Positions 1-9,431 of a DNA stretch of 64,000 nucleotides are shown in pieces. Under the pieces are notes generated by a model. The model saw only the letters and a list, made by a program, of their open reading frames with translations, did not search any database and had not been told where the DNA came from. The stretch is taken from contig OY811972.1 of assembly GCA_963681505.1 (NCBI GenBank), positions 8,822,775 to 8,886,774 on the forward strand, written 5' to 3'. Position numbers and translations under genes: made by a program. How positions within the stretch are numbered: the stretch's first letter is position 1; the number at the start of each line of letters is the position of its first letter. The stretch is from Eunapius fragilis. Lineage: Eukaryota > Porifera > Demospongiae > Spongillida > Spongillidae.

Positions 1-395
1 TACCACATCACCACAGCACACAGATGACATTATAAATCCTGGTAGATAATTCCCATATATTGGCACCATGGTTACATGCCACAGACGACACTTTTGCCCA
101 TGGTGTACAAAACATCATTATATGTAAACACACATGTACATTGCAATTCATCATCATACATATATGTACATACATCAGTTGAACTATTTATAGCTACAAA
201 TGTACTAACAGTCTAAGCTAGAACAGCATATCACACAACACTTCAACACTACACTACCTCCATGCTACAAACACACTATTGCTACCTGTAAAAATGCTAC
301 AGTGTATACAATGTCTTTAATTGTTCAGCCAGGACCACACGGTCACAGGATGAGAGGGCATCAATCAGTTTCTTGGTGGAGAGTGGAGCTCAAGT
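1..395 (-). repeat. Segmental copy of the 3' end of the ANK-NHR-ROC-Death gene
   Basis: Closely matches 15545-15930: the same 3' flank and last part of the Death-domain exon, with scattered substitutions. The match stops near 395. This shows that a second family member or a truncated copy lies at the left edge in the same orientation. Which copy is older cannot be read from the window. Confidence 0.85.
297..389 (-). pseudogene. Death-domain C-terminal fragment (paralogue tail)
   Basis: The minus strand reads about 30 codons ending KTLYTL-stop, including KKLIDALSSCDRVVLAEQLK. This closely parallels the end of the Death exon at 15838-16115 (RKLIDALSSCDHVVLAERLK). It is preceded by an in-frame TGA at 390-392 and similarity to the Death exon ends just upstream, so this is probably a truncated copy. 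A short terminal exon of a living paralogue extending off the window cannot be excluded. Confidence 0.6.
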
Positions 396-676
396 AAGTC
401 AAGTAACCTAATTAATGCCCACCACACGGCAGTGAAACACAGTGCATCCTATAGGTCAAGTTGTAAAAATAAAGTTGAGAAATGAAGAATGAAATGAAGT
501 TGAGAACCATACACCCATACACACACATGTACCATATACATGCACGCACACACATACACACAGGGGGAAAAATTATGAGGCAATATGTACGGCAGGGTGC
601 AATGAGCCTAGCCTAGTAATCGGCAGGAGACAGGAGTGCCCGTGCGTTGGCTCACATCAAAGTCAGGCTAAGCCTG

Positions 677-1642
677 TCATACAATAGACAGGTAGCATGG
701 GACTTGGAGCAATTTCCCCTTGTGTCTAGGTGAGAGGCAAGGGGTGTCAAAGTCTGCATGGCTTCTGCACCCCAGCACATAAGTCTCCACTGCTATGGGG
801 ATACATGTCCAGCCTAGCTCTGAGCACTTGGCATCATTAGCATTGTGCTTGCACACCTCAGCTGCCAGAGCTGAAGATCCACTTGTCACACCTGCTTCCA
901 ATAATGTACTTGAATTTAGCGTAGATGTGACAGTCAGATCTAGAGCTGCTGGTTTGCCCAAATCCCAATGAGGGATAAGGATGTCTGCTGGCCATGTTCT
1001 ATGTCCTTCATGCCCCAAACCACTTCCTGCTTCAACTTGAGGACCCAAACAGGCTCGTCGACAAGATTCTATGAGGACATCCCTGAGCCTGTTGTGCCGC
1101 GACACCACATCTCCTCCGTGCTTGCATGTTAAGGCATGGTGGCCTTAAGGGTCCAAAATATGGGATGGGCAAAAGGAGCAAACAGGAGTATCAGTAACAG
1201 CAATGCCCAACCACCACTTTACAGCAATCTGAAACTCAGCAGGTTCAAGATAGAGATTCAGCCTGAGGGAAGGAATCACAGAGAGCCATACAGCTGCTTG
1301 TGGTGAAGAAATGGAAAGCAGACGTGCTTTGTAAGGCAAGGAGACCTTATCAAGTCACACACTTAAATCATGATCTTCAATTTTGCCAGACAGAGATCTT
1401 TGGCGCATCACAACATCAAGATGATCCAACACTAAGGCATCATCAGAGGAGACAAGTTCATTAAAATCCTTGATGGATTCGGCTAGGTGCTTGCAAGAAG
1501 ATGAGCAGACACCAGAAGCACTTAAAGAGGATATGTAGGCAGCTGAACAGTGTTCCAAAAGACTACGGAGCCCATACCCCCTCTGCTTAGGCTGAGTTGG
1601 GCTTGTTGCCATGCAACATTGGGTGTGTCTATGGCGGTGCAT
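677..1642 (-). pseudogene. Retroelement ORF remnant: reverse-transcriptase C-terminal region with restriction-like nuclease segment
   Basis: One reading frame of about 322 codons is broken only by two stops, TGA at 1355-1357 and TAA at 1145-1147. Stretches include ARLLSISSPQAAVWLSVIPS, PAEFQIAVKWWLG, VSRHNRLRDVLIESCRRACL and WPADILIPHWDLGKPAALDLTV. From memory these match the C-terminal part of a reverse-transcriptase-like protein common in marine invertebrate genomes. The ADILI...LDLTV pair resembles the core of a PD-(D/E)XK-type nuclease, but the Lys position is not obvious. The same family left the YTDD-motif fragments at 29131-30115. It is a decayed mobile-element gene, not a host gene. 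The exact family name is uncertain. Confidence 0.6.
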
Positions 1643-1729
1643 TCAGAAAAACAGCGACGGACATAATCATCAAAGAATTGCAAAGCCTCACCAATTAAGG
1701 CTGGGGGGTAGATCTAGCAAAGTGCACCA

Positions 1730-3150
1730 ACTGATAGTGTAAAATTATTGGGCCAATGTTCACAAATTGTGTGTATGTAATATTATTAGGCTGTGTTCAC
1801 CAACAGTGTATTACAATAAATTGTGTGGTTCATTGATATTATGATCGTAATATGTTTTATCAACCAAACACCTGCAATTATTTATTTTCCCACTTTGTGA
1901 TAGAGACTTTCCTAAAAAGATCAAATAAAAATGAACACATAGGAAATTAACGAGCATAGTTGTAGTATAAGTGGTGATTGACTTGAGCTATCATCCCTGA
2001 AGATAACTAGGCCCAGCTCGTACCAGGCATACAGCCCCAGGACTAGGTGCCTGGTTCGAGCTGGGCCTACAGGTAGTTAGGTTCAGCCTATAGAGATGGT
2101 ACGATAGCTTACCTCGATTACCACTTAATACATGTACATGTATGCCAAATTAGTGTGTCAAGCAATGAAACTTAAAAGAAAAAAGAAAGTGATACAGAGA
2201 GAAGAGTTAGTGGGATGGACATCAGGATCACCTTAGTTACCAAATCTGGGTCTGGGTGAAGTAAGGTATTGTACACCTTGCTAAACTCGTGACTTCACCA
2301 ATTCATCACAACAGAGATGGTTTAACATATTCATAGTTGACCAGGAGTTTACTTTGTTGTGCTGGTCAGCTATGAATATTATAAGAAGCCAATTCTGTTG
2401 TGATGAAAGAAGTTCACCCAGAAACAGACTAAGGTAATCATTAACATAATCATTTGATAATGGATCCTATGAATAATTTTAAGTTCATTAAACAGTTCAA
2501 TGTCATACAGGTATTTAGTTAATTCATTCCCACAAAGAAGTAGGCAAAGCATGAAAGGTCATGATGGAAATTAAATATTCAGTGCACAATATTTTCATAT
2601 AAAAGACATGGTTGGTAAACATATATCGAGCAAAAGTGTACATATCTATGAGGAGAATTTGAAGTTTAAATAATACTGTGTGGGTCCAATTTGATGTGGA
2701 ATGACTCCATTTTAATCTGACGAATGCTCAAAATTTTTAACATTAACATAATTAGGCTGTTTGAGCAATTATTAAGCCTACATGTTAAATATCGCATGTA
2801 CATGAATACATGTACATCAGACTTGTGTACTTTTACTATACAATTGTGTAAAATTATTTCATGTGTGCTCTCCAATTCTGTACCATGTGCTCTCATATTG
2901 TGTACAATTATAAGGCTGTCTTCAACAATTTGTACCATTACATACATGTCATGTAGCCAAGTTCATTACAATCATTAAGATTCAATAAAAAAATTTGGGC
3001 CAATGTGAAGATGAAATGTTAAGACCAATTATCCACATGTACCCAATTGTGTACTGTGTTCACCAAGTATCAGATACACACATGATAGTTGTCAATTATC
3101 AATAATGTTCCCCAATTCATCAATTGTTTAAACCTTAACTTTCAACAAGC
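1730..3150. repeat. AATTGTG/TTCACCAA satellite-like DNA, short block
   Basis: AT-rich DNA repeats short phrases such as TGTTCACCAA, CAATTGTGTA and AATTATTAGGCTGTG at irregular spacing. The stretch at 1740-1830 closely matches 7228-7330. Short open frames here (for example 2666-2978 on both strands) have no conserved protein features. I see no gene between 1643 and 3473. Confidence 0.7.
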
Positions 3151-3170
3151 CTCAATTATGGCAAGTGGGC

Positions 3171-3191
3171 CTGTGTGTGTGTGTGTGTGTG
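3171..3191. repeat. (TG)n microsatellite
   Basis: About ten uninterrupted TG dinucleotides followed by GAGCGCGC. Confidence 0.9.
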
Positions 3192-3473
3192 AGCGCGCAT
3201 GCCTGTAGTTAACATATAGATTTTGGTGAACCCATAAATCAATAATTGTCCTTGCAAAGGTATCAAATGATTAATGGTTCTTAAAGGAATAAAGACCTCT
3301 ACTCTTGCTATTGTTTGCCTCAGATTGATTTGCATCGTATGTGGCTCAGGTTATATATCAGTGATCAATCAACATTACCACAAATCAACAGTTTTCACAT
3401 GCACACACAATGCCAAATCAAGCAGGCATTGACACAGTAACATGTACTGATATACTGACATCAGAATCAAAGA

Positions 3474-4794
3474 TCACGGTAGGGCCTTAAGACATTTAAT
3501 TTCTTCGGGCCAAACATGTACAAAAAGAAAATCTTTGTCCAAAACTGAAATATTCTTACGCTTAAAGTATTCCTGTGCTGCAGGTGTGATGTTTCGTGTT
3601 GTGGCCAGGTATCTGAACCAGTTGGACAAGGGGATACCACTTCGCTGGTATGCTTCCAATGCCAGTTTCTCTCGGCTGAAGAATTTTGCGGCAATGTCTT
3701 CAGCACTGTCCTGCTTAATTCCTTTTTCGGCTTCTGTGAAAATAGTAGAGGTGCCAAGCATCACTTGGACACGATAAGCAATGCTGGACTTGTGGTCGTC
3801 TGGTATAAGGACAACAACATCAGCACCAAAGGCATCTCGGCCATGCATGAGCTCCTTGTACATCACATAATGGTCAAAGTGAGCCACCTGTTTTGATGAA
3901 GAACTCTGAGAGAGCATCTGTCTCCTCTTCTGAAGGCACATAATTATCAGGCATGTGATTTATGGTCCGATAAAGACATAAAAAGGAGTCCACATCAAGA
4001 AAAGGGAAGATCCAGCGAGGTTGGTACTTGGTGCTGTTCAGGTCAACACCGGTGTAATTAGGATAGTTTGATTTGAGTTCATTTGGTAGCTTGGCAAAGG
4101 CCAGTTGACGCAAACGAGTGCTGCTGCCGCTGATAATGCAGTTGATTTGGCCATTTGCATCCTCGCCAAGGGCAAGTATATCATCAATGGTAAGGCGCCC
4201 TTCTGGAAACGCACCCATGTAAACATCGTTAAGTTCATCGACAACCAGGAAAAGCTTTTTGTCTGTGCTCTGAAGAAGCGCGCTTAGGCGCGTAAAAAGC
4301 GGAGGTTGGCTCGCTGCAGAAACAATTCGCCCCGCCATGCCTGGTACAATGCCGCAACCACGGAAATAGCCTTCATCGTGGAGGAGGAGGTCGTACAAGT
4401 CCAGCTGCTGCTGTTGTATGATGTTACAGGTTGGTTCGTCCACACAAGCCTCTTCTAGGAACTCTGAGATATCTGGTCTGATGCCGGACTTTCGTAGATG
4501 GTGGCAAATAATTCTTCCAAGACGCACCTTTGTATAGGCGTAGGACACATAAAGAGTGATTAGTTCAGGGTATCCCGTATTAGCTGCTTTAAGCAAACTC
4601 TTCAGTAAAGTTGTTTTGCCGACAGCTTTGCAGCCAAGTAGGAGGCGTCGAAAACGGTTTCGCTTTATATTTAGTTCACCTTTCATCAGACACGAAACGA
4701 CAGAAGCTTGTTCGCGTACGAAAGCGCGTCGAGTTTCATCCAGGACACACTCGTCCCTAGGAAAGGACGCCTCCAATAATTCTAATTCTGCCAT
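3474..4794 (-). CDS. P-loop NTPase with possible nuclease-like C-terminus (Crinkler/RHS-like), one frame break
   Basis: The first frame opens at 4881. The start at 4794 (MAELELLEAS) is preferred because the 29 upstream residues look non-coding. Counting from there, Walker A GCKAVGKT lies near residues 54-61, Walker B LFLVVDELND near 181-190, and a sensor-like NCIISGSSTRLRQL follows. A second frame (3474-3941) continues with HYVMYKELMHGRDAFGADVVVLIP and YRVQVMLG. That resembles the D...QxK core of the nuclease segment in Crinkler-type proteins, although the final Lys is replaced. The two frames overlap at 3874-3941 and differ by one register near GGSL, so there is a frameshift, an unseen short intron or a sequence error. 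Total is about 440 residues with no signal peptide. The P-loop ATPase call is firm; the Crinkler relation and nuclease activity are inference. A generic STAND or transposon-linked ATPase is the alternative. Confidence 0.6.
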
Positions 4795-5004
4795 GAACTG
4801 AACGCGGGAACAATTAAAGGTCATGAGAACTGGAACAAGAGAGGAAAACAAAGAGGGCAAACAATGACCTTCGCAACACAAATATACATAAAGAAATGGG
4901 CGGACAAAAAGAGTGCCCTACAAAAATCTTTGAGTTAAACCTGTACCTTGTCCAGACTGACATCAGTTGAACAGCAAGCAGGCGTCGCGATTCTATAAGT
5001 GGCG

Positions 5005-5021
5005 CTATTTATTGGTTGCGT
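5005..5021 (-). promoter_or_regulatory. Possible CCAAT-box promoter segment
   Basis: The minus strand reads GCAACCAATAAATAG immediately upstream of the NTPase gene. It holds a CCAAT box and an AT-rich stretch about 220 bp before the chosen start. The LTR element begins at the very next base, so the element landed at or in the presumed promoter. Weak evidence. Confidence 0.25.
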
Positions 5022-5105
5022 TGTAACAAAGGTCATGTTAACACCTCTACTGTTAATTAAAGGTCGTGCTGGATGACCAACCGTTATAACATCATACTTG
5101 TTACA
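5022..5105 (+). repeat. 5' LTR, internally deleted
   Basis: Matches the two ends of the 209 bp 3' LTR, joined at GGATG/ACCAACCG. The missing part contains the ATATAAATAG promoter-like sequence near 6330 in the intact LTR. Confidence 0.8.
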
Positions 5106-6165
5106 TTGGTGGGATGTCCCGCAGTCTGTGTCAGGTACTTATGGAGTGAAAAAGGTGTGTGGCATAACCTGCATCGGAGGCACAGAAAAATTGCAGCAGA
5201 AACAGGCCCGAGATGTTTACACTTCTCAGATCATTGAGGCACTCAGAAGGGGTGAGTCAACCAATAAGAAAAGGAGATGCAGGCACTCTCTAGAAAAGGG
5301 AGTTCTATGTCGTCACTCGATCAAAGGTAGCCATCACCCTCAAGTAATAGTTCCAGCCACCCTACGGCCACTTGTCATAGAGCAGTTGCATGACAAGTCT
5401 GGACACTTAGGCATTCACAAAACACTAGAAAAACTCAGAGAGTGTTTCTACTGGCCTAAGTGTGCATGATGTCAATGTCAAGAATGCTATCCAACAGTGT
5501 GACCATTGCCAGAAAAGGAACAACCCTGTTGCTCACCAACCCTGCCAATTGATGTGATGTTGGGACAAGGAGAGAGGAAATGAGAGTTGCCAGACTATGT
5601 CCAAAGAGTGCAACAGTCCCTTTGAGCTGCATTTTCTTCAGTACGTAAACACCTTGATGTTGCACACCAATGCCAAAAGCAAGAAGCTGACAAGCTAAAC
5701 ACTGGGGAAGGCCAGTTGCAGATAGGGGATAGGGTGTGGTTGTATGTCACAGCTGTAAGACCAGGAAATTGGCATCCCAATGACGAGGACCTCATACAGT
5801 TGTTGACAAACTGAGCACTGTAAATTACAAAATATAAATCATTGGTGGAATTAAGTCCCAAATTGTTCATAGAAATAGGCTGAAACTTTGTTGTAGCAAC
5901 CCTGATCTGCCTGCAGTCCAACCACATACAAATATTGAAGCAAGCACATCTAAGCCCAACAATAATTCAGAGTGCTTCACATATGTAGAGCATGACCAAG
6001 GTGCAACAGAAAAACAGGAAGTCATTCAAGAAGGTAACAAAAGTGACTTGCAAGGCCCTGAAGATCAATATATGGATGTTGAACCTGATCCAGCACCACC
6101 ACAGCAATTCAGAAGAAATCCCCCTAGAAACCGCTAACCACCATTGAGATATAGAGATGGTGGCC
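5106..6165 (+). pseudogene. Integrase remnant of the Ty3-like element (H2C2 and C-terminal parts)
   Basis: The first segment (to 5469) ends with an HHCC-type region: HLGIHKTLEKLRECFYWPK in one frame, then IQQCDHCQKRNNPV in the next after a shift near 5465. The catalytic core is absent. The frame resumes near 5600 with DYVQRVQQSL, a stop, VRKHLDVAHQCQKQ and IGDRVWLYVTAVRPG, which is the usual integrase C-terminal region. It then runs through an acidic and proline-rich tail to about 6165. Frameshifts and stops make it non-functional. Confidence 0.75.
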
Positions 6166-6206
6166 ATTAGCCTTGCAGGGACGCAAGGGCTTGAAGGGGG
6201 GAGTTA

Positions 6207-6415
6207 TGTAACAAGGGTCATGTTAACACCTCTACTGTTAATTAAAGGTCATGCAGGATGAAGCCTGCCCAGAACATTCTAGAACTCTTCAAAACATTCT
6301 AGAACTCTTCAGAACATTATCTGTGACTATATAAATAGACAGTGTGTTGTGTTGTGTAGAGCTGTTGCTTCTGTGTAATTCCATTTCCAACCGTTATAAC
6401 ATTATACTTGTTACA
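6207..6415 (+). repeat. 3' LTR, 209 bp
   Basis: TGTAACAAGG...CTTGTTACA with a directly repeated GAACATTCTAGAACTCTTC segment and a TATA-like ACTATATAAATAG near 6330. More complete than its 5' partner. Confidence 0.8.
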
Positions 6416-7944
6416 GCATCATTTGTATAACAAAATGGCGGATTGCTCCGTAACCCAAGTTACTAAAATTGTACTATCGCAGAGAACATATAATCGGTGT
6501 AGATCAAAGGAAGGAATAAGGTTTGACAATTATTGTCCTGTTGTGTTGATATCATTGGACATGTTCATCAATTGTAACAACTATAATGTGCTTGGGTTCA
6601 CCAATTAAATAATAGACTATGCATGTTGTATTAAAGTTTACAAAATAAAGATGAACAATTTTATTCTAAAATCTATCGCCATCCCAGCAAGGATTTATTC
6701 CTAAGACTAATAATATAGTGGATATATAAGAAACTGCAATAACAGGTGAACATCAACAATGAGTCCTTATGGCTGAACAGGATGAGAGACACTGTGTACA
6801 CTCTATAAATACACACACACAGTAATAGTAATGTTCACAAATATGATATTAAAATGATGTACCTACATGTATATACTGTAAGTGTAGTTTGACACAATTC
6901 AAATAGTCTCATCTATCAACACATAAATGTGAGTGTTCACCAGTTGTCTATAAATTAATTTGGCTCAGTTAATCAATTCTGAGCAACGGACTGTTAAATT
7001 ATTGTATATGTACAGCAGATCTGAGTACCCTTACTGTGTTCAATAATTGTGTAAAGTACGTGTGTTACTGGTCAATGTGTTAGACAATATGTCACATTAC
7101 ATGTACACAAGGATAAGACTGGTGTTCATCATTTTAAACAATCTGACAATGGACAATTTTTTTGCATGTGTTCATTAATTGTAACAACTATAATGTGCTT
7201 GGGTTCACCAATTAGGGTGACTTCACTGATTGTGTAAAAATTATTGGACCAATGTTCACAAATTGTGTGTATGTAATTATTAGGCTGTGTTCACCAACGG
7301 TGTATTACAATAAATTATGTGGTTCACCAATTGTGTTAATGCTAAGTTCTCCAGTTGTGGAAAATTACTGCTTCTACATGTACATGGTGTGTTTACAAAT
7401 TATATGCTATTGGTGAACACACAGTTTACATAATTGTTGACCACAAGTACAAGTTAGTTAACCCAATAGGTTTTCAATTGAATATGCTAAATAGTAAAAT
7501 GATGAACCTATATATGTAGTACAGTTTAGTGAATTCAGCCTCATCATTTAACATACATGTACACACACAAATACAACTTGTAAACTATGGACTTGTATTG
7601 AAAATAAATTTTTTTTTCCTCATTAAAATTTTACACAAAATTTGCGAGTGTTCACCAATTGTTTATTAATTCTAACAAATTATTAGGCTCAGTTAATCAA
7701 TTGTGAGCAATAATTAAGCCTACACGTAAAATAATGTATGTACACCAGACTTGTGTACAGTTACTGTGTTCAATAATTGTGTACAATACATGTGTTCTGT
7801 TGTGTTCATGTGTTCAACAATTTGTACAATTACAGATAACTTAAGAGACAGCAAGTAAAAACACAGATGTGAATAAATACATGTCCTGTGTAGTGCATAA
7901 TGGAACTTTACCTTAAGATTTGGAATTGGATAGAAGATTCATAT

Positions 7945-8170
7945 CTTATCACATTGTTCATCACTTTGATGTGTGTGACTACAGTGAAAAAAAAAGGAGT
8001 CAAAATAATAATGGCTCTATACCAGATTAAACTATATCCCAAATACAGCATATAGAAATCATGATTTCAACACTTTATCATAATAATTGTAAACAACTCC
8101 TTTACATACATGCACATATATTATACAATTATATTAAAAACAACATTACAGGGAATACAAAAATGAATGT
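7945..8170. repeat. Inverted segment relative to 10830-11055
   Basis: Phrases here (TTATCACATTGTTCATCACTTTGATG, AACAACTCCTTTACATACATG) appear as reverse complement at 10830-11055, while flanking blocks are in direct order. One higher-order copy therefore carries a small inversion. Confidence 0.7.
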
Positions 8171-8395
8171 ACTATGTAATAATAATGTTGTTCTTTGCAT
8201 AGTGTTACTGATGTACATGTACATGTAAACACCAACACACAAATTTAATTACCCAATCGAACTGTGTTTACCAATTATCAGCTATTACTAGACATACACA
8301 TGCACATTTGTACAATAGTATACAATGTACCGCATTGTTAAGCTTATAAATTACTGTGGCCATTTGTGTAAAATACAATTCTTAAAGGCTCATCC

Positions 8396-8458
8396 ATTAA
8401 TTGAATGTAAATTTAATGTGTCAATGTTATTTGACACATTAAATTATTAGTTTACATT
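8396..8458. repeat. Imperfect hairpin
   Basis: AATTTAATGTGTCAA pairs with TTTGACACATTAAATT around a short loop, flanked by further pairing of AATGTAAA with TTTACATT. It looks like a foldback relic in the satellite domain. Confidence 0.6.
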
Positions 8459-9389
8459 ATTAGTTCAATTATTAGTTCAATTAATAGTTCACAAATTACT
8501 GTGTGTAAAATTCAATCTTCACCAGTTTACCAGTTGTCAAACTATTGGGTCAATGTTAGTTCAGAAATTACATGTACATGTACTGTAAGAAGCATATGAA
8601 CACCTCACACTACTAGACTATAAACAAATGTAAAATTATTTAGCCAATTTTTACCAGTTGTGTACAGGTAGATAGATGTACATGTGTACAATCGTTAGGT
8701 TTAGCTCACATTGGCCAATGTCTAGGCCAAATACAGTGACATTCATAAAATTGTATTATAAGTAAATGCCACCCTGGTGCTCGGAATTGTATTCCTCAAT
8801 TGTATCAACTACATGTATAACGTGCTTGGGTTCACTACTAATTATGTAAAATTATTGGGTCAAAATGTGTGGATTTGTAAACTACATGCATTAACATGTA
8901 TGTACACAAATACATGTACAAATGGCTCACAAATTGTGTGTACATGTACATGTACATGTACATATATTGTGCGGTTCACCAAGATGCTTAAGGCTAAGGT
9001 CATCAATTGCACAAAATTATTGGTTCTATCTTTACAAATCATATGTATTATATGAGCAGCACACAGTGACCTACATGTACATGTACATGCTTTTAAAGTT
9101 TTCTAATTGTTTCATATTCTAAGAGACACTTATGCCTTCTACAACTTCTTTCTTACGCACTGGAAATTAGTCTGTCCATCATGGAGTTACAGTGGTCTGA
9201 ACTTTTAAATTACTTGGACATTTTTATTGCATGCATCAATTTAGATGCTCCTTCCTAGAAAATGTTTATAATATGCACTAGGTCCCTTTTCACTGCCATG
9301 ACCCCATATATTGGTAACACACACTTTGCACAATTCTTAACCACAGCACAAATTAACCCAATAGGTTTGTAACTACTTGTTCAGTAGTG

Positions 9390-9431
9390 AAATTTACCAT
9401 ACATGTGTCTAAACACATGTATGGTAAATTT
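9390..9431. repeat. Near-perfect short palindrome
   Basis: AAATTTACCATACATGTGT, loop CTAA, then its exact reverse complement. Related smaller palindromes lie near 9485-9515 and 9665-9700. Confidence 0.85.

Larger units (their letters stand above)
5022..6415 (+). mobile_element. Deleted Ty3-like LTR retrotransposon
   Basis: Starts TGTAACAA and ends TTGTTACA at both LTRs. The 3' LTR is 209 bp (6207-6415). The 5' LTR is only 84 bp (5022-5105) because about 125 bp is missing inside it. A purine tract (GAAGGGGGGAG) lies just before the 3' LTR, and TTGGTGGGATG follows the 5' LTR at the primer-binding position. Flanks are GCGT and GCAT, a possible 4 bp target duplication with one mismatch. The interior keeps only the end of pol. 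It cannot be autonomous. Confidence 0.8.

Noticed and set aside
2666-2978. Overlapping open frames on both strands
   Set aside because: They lie in satellite-like AT-rich DNA and show no domain or splice context.
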